Source of the DNA: Cardiocondyla obscurior
Taxonomy: Eukaryota > Arthropoda > Insecta > Hymenoptera > Formicidae
Length of the DNA stretch: 64,000 nt
Direction of reading: 5' to 3'
Assembly: GCF_019399895.1 (NCBI RefSeq)
Contig: NC_091879.1
Span: 2,294,001-2,358,000 of the forward strand
In this document: one piece after another, positions 53,601 to 63,623 of the stretch
How positions within the stretch are numbered: the stretch's first letter is position 1
Layout of the letters: every line of letters begins with the position of its first letter
Program-made: the position numbers and the translations under genes
The notes under the pieces: model-generated
Told to the model about the DNA's origin: nothing
Database searches by the model: none
The model's input: only the letters and a program-made list of their open reading frames with translations

Positions 53601-56600
53601 TTACCCAGAACACGCTTCACCGAGGTGTCTTTAGTATCGAAGTTTAAACGCGCCATCGAATCAAACAGTTTCGTCAAATGTTTCGCGACTATCTCCGGCT
53701 GGTTCCCGTTCGAAAGCACGTCCAGTAGATCACTAGATGAAACGAAATAGAATCGCGGAAAGGCGAGGCGCTTGGTTTCGAGATACTCCGCCAAAGCTTT
53801 CTCGCACAGTACGAGGCCCTTCTGCAAGATGTCCAAGGCAGACACGAGGCCATCCTTGTTTGTCGCCTCGACGACGTTCGGCGTTTTCGCCATTTCCTCG
53901 GTCATCTCTTTGAATTCCTTATCGATGCGGTCGAACCGCTCAGCGTCCACTGGCAACTGCCGCCGAATGTCCTCGGATGACATGAAGATGCTCTCGAGAT
54001 GCATCCAAGTACGTTGGACCTCGAACCAGATCGTTGTCACCTGATCAGCGATACTCAGCTTTTTTTGCCACGACGATACTTCCTCCAGGAAGTGCGCGAT
54101 AAATTTTGAAGTAATTAAATTTTGAAGCTGCACCTGAAATTTGAGAAAGAAAATTATTATTTTACGTGGGACTTTCTTAATTACAAGCTGTTAAAATTTA
54201 AAACTTTGACTTAAAAATTGAGATATTAATTAAGTAACCTGATTTTCCTCCAAGGTTTCAATCAGCTCTTCGCTGGCTCTTATTAAAGTAGCTCCCGTGC
54301 GGGCGTGAACTTCCCTCTCGAATTCCATCTTCGACCATGTAACGTTTAACTCCTTCATGTATTTCTCCATCGACATTTCCTTCACCGCTTTATCGACTAT
54401 GTTTTTAACTTCCTCCTCGCATTCATGGAGATTCAATTCGAGTAGATCAGCTAGAGTCGTCGATTCGTCCATTACGAATCGAACCTACGTAAAAAATATT
54501 GTCTAACGACGTAATTATATTTTCCCGATCAAAAGCAGATACGTATTTTTTTTTTACGTGGTTTATTTTATTCTTACAGTAATTTAGAGCGACGTGGGAT
54601 GTTACTAAATAATGAAAAAAATGCGATGTGTTTATTAGCAAATTTATTAAAAAATCGTACAATGATTCATACATAATGATAAATAAATAATGAGAAAGTT
54701 ACATGATGAAACAATGATGGCGAGCTATAAATAAGCGGATCGTGTAAGATTAAATGCTAAGTGTGGCTATTTTTAGTTTTATACTTACATTAAAAATTAA
54801 TATTAGATAAACGCATTCAGAGGCTTTTAAATATAAATCTTGCGGACAATAAACTTCTAAAGTTGTATTTTCTTATCAGTCAGCGTGCTGCATTGTGGCC
54901 ATGCTTCTAAAATACTTCATAATTCATAAATAAAACATTCACGACGAGTGCGAGGAACTATCGTGCCGAGATTGGTTCTGTCAAAGTTCAGTTATTGAGA
55001 ATGAGGCAATGAAAAATGTTAGAAAGTTGACATGATATGCATATGTACAGCGAACTTACGGTCATTTCTGGAGTCATGTTGCCCAGCTTCTGTAACACCG
55101 ATAGCGTATATATACAGCGGTGCAGCTAGTCTAGGACGTGATCACACACGCGCGCATTACGGGTCTCTTTCGCAGATTTGCATTGTTTTATGTTAATCGT
55201 AACGATCGCGTGTAACGTTAAAAAAAAATTGTCAGGACTAAACCGAGCGGAAGGAAAGGGCCTCGAACTTACAGTCCCTTTCGGCCAAGGGTATTTTGCA
55301 ACTCGCGCGAGTTCGTACCGCGGGGAAACGAACGAAACATCCGCTCAGTGATTTCCGGCGATACCTTAGTGCTGTTCATCAGCTGACGCCAGTGTCTCTC
55401 CCGGATGGCCGGATTCTGTAATTCTCCCACGGCGCGTAGCGACGTCAGCATGTTCTTCACCGTCGCTTCTAACGATACGTAAGTATCCCAAGGCCTCATC
55501 TCTTTATCCAACGCTGCCGAATAGAACGCGACCGATGAGATTGAAATCGCGTCCTTTTAATTGAGCGTCTAGATCGTGATTTAGCAGGCGCAAAAAGCGG
55601 CCGTGCTTCACGAATTTTGAAAAAGGCAATTTGAAAGAGGGGAGAGCACGCGGAGATATTTTATAAAGATATATTCGGGACGTAAGAGCGTGCGACTCCG
55701 GGGGAAGTTTTTCAAAGCGGACATTTTCTGAGCTACTAACCGCGTATCTCCTTCGCGAACTTCTTGCACTCGATGTCCATATTCTCCACGTCGATTTTCC
55801 TCCAGGGCGTCGTCTTCCAGCCCTCGATGCTGCTCCGTACTATATTTACATAATCCCAGAGCTGCTTGAGCATTTTTAGCTCCCGCCTGCACTGCCTCAG
55901 TTGCTTGAACTCTGGCACCATCACTTCGAATAGCGAGGCGGATTCTTGTATGTCTTTCATTTGCCGCTCAAGCATGAGGATTTCTTTATGAGCCTCGTCC
56001 AACAGTTCGTACGGGTTCTTGCAGTCGTACTTGAAGAATGCGTATCGCCGAAACGCCTCTCGGTATTGGCTTATCGTGATATCGAACGCGGAAATACGAC
56101 CGCGAATTCTCGACACTTCCCCTGATTTTTAAATATTTTTATTACATTTAAATATTTGCATAAATAATAATAAAATTACAATAATATTAAGTATAAAGTT
56201 TTAGTTTTAAATAATAAAAATATTAAAAATATCTTATTATTAATTTAAAAAATATTGTAATTTTATTAAGTATTTATATACCACTTTTAATTTAAATATT
56301 TCGCTAAATAGTATTATCAGGTTAACAATGACAATTACTTTTTACTTTACGTACCTGCTTGCAACGGCGCAACTTGCTGTTTCACCATAAGAGCGAGTTT
56401 TTTTGTATTCGCCCATTGCTCCGGTAACTCTTGCAGCAGCACGTTTACTTCTTCGGGTATATCTTGATCGTAGAACTTTAGCAACTCGATGGTTTCCTCT
56501 AATGGATGGAACATTTCGTCCGTAGTCGGCTGGCGTTCTTTTACTTGTAACAAGTAGCCCATTACGCTAACTAGAGCCGCATAATCGCCCGGTTGTACTT

Positions 56601-59600
56601 GTTGTAACAATCCTTCGTCCGCTAATCTGAAAATGCCATGTTTGAAAACAAGAGGCAATATTAAAATTAAAAAAAAAAAAAAAAAAAATGCGTAGTTGAT
56701 TAATTATATTTTTTTATTATTCTTTTTTTTATATATAGATAAAATATAATCCGTATACTGTGTTAAAAGTAATACTTTGGATTCTGCTTTGAGATTACCT
56801 TATAAACGTTCCCAAATCAGAAAGACTGCTCGTCACACGATCGACTAAATGTTTTTTAAACATGCTTGACCATTTGCACACCGTATTCAGCACCGACTGT
56901 CTGAAAGGTCTCAGGTCTACCATGAACCAGCCGCAAAATATCTTAGACAGATCCATTTCCTCGATCTCGAGATAAAGGCCCTCGTAAAGGTCAATTTGTT
57001 CGCGAAATTGCTCCATTTTCGGCGGCGACTTCGTCGGACCTTTAGGGTCTTGAACCGCTACCATGTCCATTTCTTCTACTGACAATTGTCGGCTGTACTC
57101 GAGAAATTGTTGCATCACAACATCTCTGTCGTCTAACCATAAATAAGCGTAACCTAATCGAACGTTGAAACGTTACATTAAAATTAAAAAAATACGTAAT
57201 TCATATTTTGAAATAAAAAAAATTAGTGTTTAAAAATATTTTTTAATTTTAATCTCAATTTTAATTAAAATTTATCAAAATTGACGTTTTAAACCTGCTA
57301 GCAACAATATTAAAAAAAGAAAATCATGTCCGTACCTTCAAAATTACTGCAAAAATCAGTAGCTTCTTCCACAGCAGTAGCTACACTTGTCAGTATCTCA
57401 TCTTTCATTCCCTTTATATCCGCGTCGGAATCTAATTCTTCGACATATCCAACAGAATCATTTTTCAGTCTCGGTATTAAAGCGGCCATACCACTAATGT
57501 CATTTAACAGCCCGAGGATCAGCTGATCGAGTCCATCTGGATCTTCGGGTTCCAGTGATGGCAAGTAATACAAATCTGGCTCTCTTAACTCTAACTTTGC
57601 TTCAAGCAGTGCCTCGCATTCGCCAATTGGATCCATATTTTCCGCTAAATAGCCTAGGGGTAATAATTATAAAAAATATTTTGTTTTATTAAAATAATTG
57701 ATGATTAAATGAGCCACATAATTTATCGTACCATTAAATAATATTTTTTTTAATTAAAAAATAAATGCTAACCTAAAGAGCATCCAACTGCTTTTCGGAG
57801 GGACTCGATCACAATGTCGTCGATGTATTTCACGTATTCCTGCCAGGCTTCCTGATCGGTATCGTCAATTTGAAAGAGCCCTTTATTTTCCTCCAATATC
57901 GAGTGTATCTGCTCGGCGGCCTTAGAGATCTCCGCGTAACGCTTCGAGACCTTTTCCGAACGATCTTCTAAGGCTAGCAGCGTATCCTTGCGACGGTCCT
58001 TGCGCTCTATGAGAGGCGTTTTCGTCCAGGGTTCTAAAATACTTCGAATCTTTTCCACATTCGACTGGGCGGACTTCATGCGTTTCCACAGTCCCTCCAC
58101 GAGTTCGCCCAGCTCTGTTATGTACTCCAAAAGCCCGTCCGATCTCCAGCACAGCTCGTCTTGTCCGCGAGATATCAGGGAATCGATCCGTGCAATTTCC
58201 AGCTCGATCAAATAAAACTCCACGTGCTTTGTAGTTTTGCGCACGTTGTTGTAGGAATCGACTGTACTGCCCAGCATCGTGCGAAATTTTCTAAATGTCT
58301 CCGCGCTCTCGGACACCTGACGACGCGATATAAAATAAAAGTTAAACGTCGCGTAAATTATCTTAAGCGGGAAAACTTGATTTTATTCGTTCGTTAATTA
58401 AACTCGTTGAAATTACGCACCTTAATCGCCTCTTCGGGAATGTCGGAACGCGACATTTGCTTTAAGTAATTCACTTCCCTTAGCACCGCGAGAAGATCGG
58501 GGTCGAAATTTAGTAGCAGAATTCCGTCGGTCTCTCTGGAGAGTAAATGACGGTTGAGACCAGCATCCACAGTTTGCGGCACCGTTCGCGCCCACTCGGT
58601 GAAAAGATCGTTTTCCTTGCTGGCGAATATCTTTCTTAGTCTCTCGTAGCGTGTCATTATATTATTGCCCTCATCGCTTTGAACGATTCTGTGATTAAAA
58701 GAAATTGTGTTAAGAAATCATTAAAAAGATATGTAATTATTTTTTAATATTTAAAAATATAATATAAATATAAAAAAAAATTTTTTTATTGTATATTATA
58801 TATATTTTTTTATTTCTGTTTTAGAGAGAAAATTAAAAACATACTTACGGATGTGGCATGGCTTTAAATGATTGCACCGGCAAGTCAATACGCTGTCGCA
58901 ACATGTTGGTAAACGTCAAAGCAGCGGCCAAGGGTGGTAGATTAATCAGAGCACCTTTACTACCGCGGTTAAACAGAACTTCCACGATCAAAAGTTCCAT
59001 GTCTAGAAGCTCGAGGATTCTATTGTATCGATTGGTGAATTGTTTCCTTATGACAGGCCGTTCCAGCACAGACCCGGCGATATTAATTAACTAAATAAAT
59101 CAAAATAAGTGTCTTTAACGTTTCGGACAGTCGGTAAAATCCATTGGAAAAAGTAAAAAACACGCAAACCTTGAAAACACTTTCGAGATTACCGCAGTCG
59201 TCGAAAGCCTGGCACAGGATCGCCGCTAGTTTACTGTCGAGGTCGGTAATGGACTCTGCGAACTTCGTGCAATCAACGTCGAAAGACTCGTCATCCGGCT
59301 CGAGAACGTCGCTGGCCCTTACTGTGAACGAGACGAAGAGCTGCTGGAATTCTTTGAACACGTTTATGATCCTCGCGCTTAGAGACCGTCCGAGAATCCC
59401 GCCTATCTCGATCTTCTCCAGCTTGGAAAACTCGAGGACGGTATCGAAGAGCCACTCGATATCCGCCAGCCGTTTCAGGAAAGCGTCGAGGCGAATGAAG
59501 ACCGCGGTCGAGTTGAATGTCCAGGGTGGAGCTTCCGGTTTCAAGCCGGGCGCGTGCTTTCTCAGGTCGAACTGGTTCTTGAATTCCTCCAGCACGGCTA

Positions 59601-62600
59601 ATCGAAAAACATCTTTTAAGATTTGAGACAAAGAGGTTTAACAGGTTAGGATACTCGTAGCATACCTTTCGATATCTTCACGCGTTGGAGAGCCTCGTCC
59701 ACATCGCTCTGAAATATTGACGTCGGATCGAGAAACCGGCATGCCTCCTGAATCAACAGATTGCATATCTGTCGGAGTATGATGATGAGCTTGCTCGAGC
59801 TCTGATAGCTTTTGCACTTCGCCCACGCTAAACCGAGCGAGTGAATGAGGGTCGCCATTAGCGGCCTCGCCTCGGCGAAGTCGATCTCTTCCACGGACTT
59901 GAAGCACTTCGCCAACGGCGTCAGGTATAGCGATATGTCCTTCGCCTCGGCCAGCGAGGTAACGACGTTGTCGAACAGCGTGCGGAAACAGGGATAGTAC
60001 GCGCTGTCCGTCTTTTCGAGGATTATCGCCATCTTTTTCACGCGGTCCTCCTGCAGCTGATCGTAGATGTATCTGCAAACGACGACGAATATTTTTACGG
60101 TGCACTTCGGTCCCCGTTAACAACGAAAAATACACGTCGTGCATTATTCGATACCTCAAGTTCGCCAGTCTGGTGGACCAATATTCTAGCTCGACATCGG
60201 GCGTCGGGTTCTGTCCGTTGTCGAACGCGACGCTGGACTCGTGGGTGACAACGTCGTTCACTAAATAGGCCCACTTTATTACGACACCTTCTATGGCACT
60301 CTTCAGATACAAATCGGCCGCCTGCGGCCCTTCCGCGGAGACCAGTCTCTCGACTTCCGTCACTTTTTCAAGACCCGCCGGCATCGGCAAAACCGTTCGC
60401 CCGTTTACCTGGCCTTTTACCTGAGCATTCAACAATGATATTCGTTTTTTATCACTTAAAAAAGCGCGACCCTGACAGTATTATTAATTAGACTGATTTA
60501 TTACCTGATACAACGTGCCACGAAGAGCGTGGACGTGCTTGCAGATGTCGTGAATCGCCACTTCTGGCAGATCCTTATGATTTTCCGCCTTGGTGAGAAG
60601 AGGAGCGACGATATTATCCACTAAAGTAGCCAGTTGATCGACAATTCGATGAGATAAGTCTCCTACAATCAGCATAGCTGCACACGCTTCCTTGTCCTTC
60701 GACAGTGGCGCTTGCTTCACTTTGACCGCGTAAACTCCTGCATTAATAACTTTTCTTTTATCTTCTTATATTAAATAATAAAATCGCCGCGACGCTGACT
60801 GGTTCTTTCGTTCGGTTTTAATGGTTACGTTAATATATTTCGCGATTTCCTCTCCCCTCACCGCGCCTCACCCACAAGTCTTGACTACCAAATTACCAGC
60901 GATCGTATTCGGACTACGACGTCGGCGCTCGACAATGATCGGGGAGAGGTGGAAAACCCTAGCGCGCCGACCAATCACAGCGCGCCATGAATTGCCTGAT
61001 CGCGAGCTTGCAACGGTATGCGACAACGTGGTTACGCAGTGGGCACAACGCACGAAGCATCCGACTTGAATTGCGCCACGCGGTCGGCGTTACCAACCCG
61101 CTTCACCCGTCCCTTCCTTCAGCGACATTCAGCGGGTTCCGGCAACCGCCATTACGAGGGCATCAGATCCGCACCTCGCGCGTCTTCTCCGTCGCGGCTG
61201 AGACTCTCAATCCGTTTCGAGTACGTAATTTCTGAGGACCTTGAGAAAGACAAAGTGCGCAGGGTACATTTAATATCGCGATCCGTGTCGTTCGCCGCTT
61301 GACGCGAGTTTTCAGTGTCGTTCCGCCGACGAGAATTAATCGAAGAATCAAGAGGCGACTCGGACTTTGCCTCGGACTTTTACGTCGTATTTAGTTTCTG
61401 TGTCGAGGTCGTGAATTTATCGGGAGTGCGTGGACTATATCGCGAGTATTCAGTGCGCGGAGGGACGACTCGACACGTCCCATCTATCGTATATCGGCGG
61501 AACGACCCCGAGGAGCACGGGGAAAGGGGACGGGTGCTCGCTAGCGGCGGTCAGCCGGCTAGTTTCGCATTGCGTAGGTCCGGAATCGACGGCTGTAGGC
61601 GCGGGGAGCGCGAGGAGCAGCGGGGACGGTACGTGCGAGCTCAGCTAGCGTAGGACTTTGCGTCCGGTCACCCGCAACCAAAACACGCGCGCGGTAAGAT
61701 AAAAACAACACGCGCTGAGTAATACATTGAATAGAACAGCATATTAACTTCAATCTTTTTGTTTCAGATAATATTCTACCACTCGAGGAGGACCAACCCG
61801 GCATCCCACGGACATCCTGAGAGGAGGAGAAGGCCCAGGAAGGGTATCCTGCCCCGGCGGAGCAACCCATGGGTATATATCAATTTTTTCTTTGGATTTT
61901 TAATAACATTTTTTAATTTTTTCATTTAATTAAATTTTATATCTACTAAATAATTGTTTTATTTTTTTGTTTCAGGTCAAGAGAAACTCCGCTGCGTCGC
62001 ATCGTTCAGTGCCGCACGCTGATTCGAAATTATACGAACTGCAGCCGGTTCGTCGGTCGTTCGGGGCTGCCGATAGTTACCGGGCGTTTTTTTACGAATC
62101 TTTTTAATACGGGAGTGTCGAAACATTTGTTAAGTAATTTTCGGGATTTTAACTTCACCCGGTCGCGTTCGCGAGTTTCCAGTGCGCGGAAGGATGGCTC
62201 GTCACGTCCCATCTGAGTGGAGGAGCAGGCCCGGGGGGCATCCTGCATCGGCGGAGCAACTTATAGGTAAATATAAATTTTTTCTTTTTTAGAAAATTAA
62301 AACAAAAATTTTATCTTTTTTTTTATTAATCTTATTTATTTACTGGCATGTCTATATTAATTCTTTTCTTTTTATGTTACAGCCACCTGCAGAAATCAAC
62401 AACTCCGCTGATGCTCATGCAGATCGGTGAGTGACATGTTATTTTTTTTTCGTAGTTAGAAATTATTGTAATTAATTGATGTCCCCAAGTATAATAACGC
62501 GCACGAATTGGGACATTCCGAAGAATAGCGTACGCAAAGCGTACGCATGATTTCTTCTAATAATACACATATTTAAAAGTCAGGAAATTAATTAAATCGC

Positions 62601-62910
62601 CGTTAAAATAGAATTAAAAATTCTTAGAGCTCATTAATGGCCGCGAATAAATTTCTAATTATTTCGACTCACCCTTCGTTCGCTGGCACGGTATAGGAAA
62701 ACTGGACGATGCTACTAACTGCGCGTTTGGTGTTAAAACGACGAATAAAGCGACCGGTAGAGACTTGTCCAAAAAATCCAGCACTATATTCCGATACTCC
62801 TCCGTCAGTAGTAATCTTCCCCATTTCTCCGGCTTCAGCTTCAAGCTCTTTTGCACGAAACCGCCGATGTATTCCAGTCGAAAGTCAGACGGTGCTTCCG
62901 GTGTAGTCAT
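42660..62910 (-). CDS. axonemal outer-arm dynein beta heavy chain (DNAH9/11/17 class)
   Basis: Motor ATPase of the ciliary/sperm axoneme; in insects such chains serve sperm tails and the cilia of sensory neurons (family knowledge). Coding exons: 62673-62910, 60505-60737, 60155-60420, 59666-60072, 59170-59612, 58849-59090, 58421-58688, 57773-58316, 57336-57653, 56799-57153, 56355-56626, 55741-56121, 55365-55513, 54239-54484, 53605-54133, 52973-53537, 50497-52890, 49982-50343, 49335-49811, 48908-49172, 48467-48816, 48090-48352, 47691-47987, 47438-47607, 47054-47357, 46510-46979, 45713-46267, 45341-45641, 44849-45130, 44351-44652, 44033-44160, 43750-43964, 43322-43678, 43109-43257, 42660-42954. 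They sum to 13,392 nt (4,463 residues plus stop), all joined in frame at GT-AG sites. The start is fixed by the N-terminal motif RLEYIGGFVQKSLKLKPEKW and the end by a family-typical C-terminus (PAKWTLAGVALLLQT). Four P-loops sit at about residues 1847, 2128, 2455 and 2802. Length and end motifs favour the beta class over gamma (DNAH5/8) or inner-arm chains. No frameshift or stop was seen. Confidence 0.96.
44849..47357 (-). CDS. dynein exons 25-29: AAA5-AAA6
   Basis: Residues 3345-3982. Recognisable segments are DRWPLMIDPQ joined to LQGIKWIKEKYG (exons 25/26), LLLHTKLANPHYKPEMQAQT, TLINFTVTRDGLEDQLLAEV, and the AAA6 region with FIEEKLGARYIEARTVEFAK and GHWVVLQNIHLVKKWLPLLE. As in other dyneins these two modules have no functional P-loop; they hold the ring together and carry the buttress that moves the stalk. 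Confidence 0.94.
47438..48816 (-). CDS. dynein exons 21-24: stalk and microtubule-binding domain
   Basis: Residues 2985-3344. Exon 21 is heptad-rich and lysine/glutamate-rich (coiled coil 1). Exons 22-23 contain KSFGSPPGAVTNVTAAVMVL and VDTFLDSLINYDKENIHPEV, the microtubule-binding tip region, followed by WVINIIKFYEVFCDVEPKR, where coiled coil 2 begins. Exon 24 continues coiled coil 2 and enters AAA5. Exon 22 ends at AAAK and exon 23 resumes with IVMAK; the intervening intron is only 102 bp and lacks a strong pyrimidine tract. Confidence 0.93.
48908..49811 (-). CDS. dynein exons 19-20: AAA4
   Basis: Residues 2738-2984. P-loop GVGGSGKQSLSRLAAF (from residue 2802) has Gln in place of the usual Thr/Ser, which is normal for AAA4 of axonemal dyneins. 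LGIMFLMTDAQV marks the Walker B strand. Exon 20 carries IVLCFSPVGSTLRVRSRKFP and INWFHEWPQEAL, the conserved second half of the module. Confidence 0.95.
49982..52890 (-). CDS. dynein exons 17-18: AAA1-AAA3 of the motor ring
   Basis: Exon 17 alone is 2,394 nt and codes for AAA1, AAA2 and most of AAA3. AAA1, the main hydrolysis site, has P-loop GPAGTGKTET (from residue 1847) and Walker B CFDEFNR (about 1897). AAA2 has GIAGSGKTQ (about 2128) with WIVLDGDIDPMW. AAA3 has GTAGCGKTVLV (about 2455) with YFIDDLNMP. All key residues are present, so the motor should be catalytically competent. Exon 18 (residues 2617-2737) completes AAA3 with FPTSVTELCPNIVQASIQLH. Confidence 0.96.
52973..56121 (-). CDS. 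dynein exons 12-16: linker (residues 1196-1818)
   Basis: Covers the DHC_N2 linker, the lever that swings across the motor ring during the power stroke. Recognisable family segments are RERHWRQLMNSTK at the end of exon 13, VRFVMDESTTLADLLELNLH at the start of exon 14 and DYPAQVSLCGTQIWWTTEVN in exon 16. Intron 13 (54485-55364, 880 bp) is the second longest of the gene and contains a possible 30-nt in-frame cassette exon at 55060-55089. Confidence 0.93.
55060..55089 (-). other. possible 30-nt cassette exon in dynein intron 13
   Basis: Bounded by an acceptor (GTGTTACAG) and a strong donor (GTAAGTTCG). Its 30 bases read AAG..ACC, coding for KLGNMTPEMT in the phase (0) required by both neighbours, so inclusion would add ten residues between NSTK and VRFVMDE in the linker without shifting frame. 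The upstream pyrimidine tract is weak. Known family members appear to join exons 13 and 14 directly, so this would be an optional exon or a chance pair of sites. Confidence 0.3.
56355..62910 (-). CDS. dynein exons 1-11: N-terminal tail (residues 1-1195)
   Basis: This part forms the tail (DHC_N1) through which the heavy chain pairs with its partner heavy chain and binds intermediate chains. It opens with MTTPEAPSDFRLEYIGGFVQ, typical of the beta class. Exons are 230-540 nt. Intron 1 (60738-62672, 1,935 bp) is by far the largest intron and carries copy B of the duplicated module in the opposite orientation; the other introns in this part are about 65-180 bp. Phases run continuously, for example exon 1 ends after one base of a glycine codon completed by exon 2. 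Confidence 0.93.
60971..60977 (+). promoter_or_regulatory. CCAAT box upstream of module copy B
   Basis: CCAATCA in a GC-rich block (60850-61230) that has no counterpart next to copy A. The location, about 260 bp before the module starts on the same strand, would suit a promoter for an antisense transcript inside dynein intron 1. Motif-level evidence only. Confidence 0.25.
61233..62437 (+). repeat. copy B of the duplicated module, inside dynein intron 1
   Basis: Same orientation as copy A at 1551-2775 and antisense to the dynein gene. The blocks are a (to 61693), b (61768-61872), c (61976-62266) and d (62383-62426). Every splice-site-like boundary is kept, and d ends at GATCG followed by GTGAGT. 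From block b to d only scattered substitutions separate the copies (roughly 97% identity by eye). Block a differs more, with several small indels. Homology stops within about ten bases of the block d donor. Immediate flanks are unrelated to those of copy A. Confidence 0.85.
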
Positions 62911-63457
62911 TTCTATTCACAGTATTAAAAAAAAAAAGAACTTTAAAAAAAACTATTCACATTTCTTCTTCCATTCGAAACTTCAGGATAATGTTTCTCT
63001 CTGAGTAGCAATCGCTTGAACGAAAAAAAAAAAAAAATACGTCGTTTTATCGGCGCGTCCGCGTCCACAGATTATTTAATAATTAAGTACCACTTAGAAT
63101 GATCAATAATTATTATTATCGAGCGGAACGAAGTACGCGAGTTAGACTTAGACGCAGCGATTAATCTTCCGCTCGCGCGACAGCGGAGCTCGATGAAAGA
63201 ATGGCCTTCGCGAAGGCTCGAGCGACTTAACTTTTACGCGAGGGGGATGAGCGATCGTAAATGCGAAATTTTGCTGACGCGGAGTATCAGTGGCTCGTTA
63301 AACGGCTGTCATGCAAGCGGGTCAGGAAACCAGGCACGGACTGAACCGGCCGAACGTTAGTCTGGCATTGGGTGTCGTGTCTCCCCGTAGTCGGAACCCC
63401 GCTCCCTGTTGTCGCAAGACGCACGTAATATGCTGAAAACGGCCGACATCGCACGCG
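62911..63457. promoter_or_regulatory. probable shared promoter region, head-to-head genes
   Basis: About 550 bp between the dynein ATG (minus) and the ATG of a plus-strand coding exon at 63458. The dynein side is A-rich; the other side is CpG-rich. On the plus strand a TCAGT initiator lies at 63287-63291 (predicted +1 at 63289). A perfect 14-bp palindrome GCCTTCGCGAAGGC is at 63204-63217. No consensus X-box or TATA box was seen. An upstream ATG at about 63430 opens an overlapping frame that could dampen translation of the downstream exon. Confidence 0.45.
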
Positions 63458-63617
63458 ATGTCCGCCCTCCGCGCAGCGCGGCAGGTACGATCTCCTTCTT
63501 TCGCAAAGTTTCCTCAGGCTCGCGCCTCGAGTCTTCCGGTCGCTAGCGTGACGAGACGTCTCGGCTCTTTCCACCGGCTGCCTGGCCGCGACGATCCTAG
63601 ATCCTGTGTTACACCCC
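63458..63617 (+). CDS. first coding exon of a probable mitochondrial protein
   Basis: The ATG at 63458 (context ACGCGATGTCC) opens a 53-codon frame ending at a GTGAGT donor (63618-63623), one base into the next codon. The N-terminus (MSALRAARQVRSPSFAKFPQ, then ARASSLPVASVTRRLGSF) is rich in Arg, Ala and Ser and has no acidic residue until residue 45, the classic composition of a mitochondrial targeting peptide. No mature domain is visible because the next exon lies beyond the window or beyond what I could find. Product unknown. The frame continues past the donor to 63763, but that part is lysine/phenylalanine-rich and looks intronic. Confidence 0.5.
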
Positions 63618-63623
63618 GTGAGT

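Noticed and set aside
55273..55364. Alternative downstream donor for dynein exon 13 (GTAAGTTCGAGG)
   Set aside because: Using it adds 92 bases and breaks the frame into exon 14, whereas the donor at 55364 gives the family-conserved junction.
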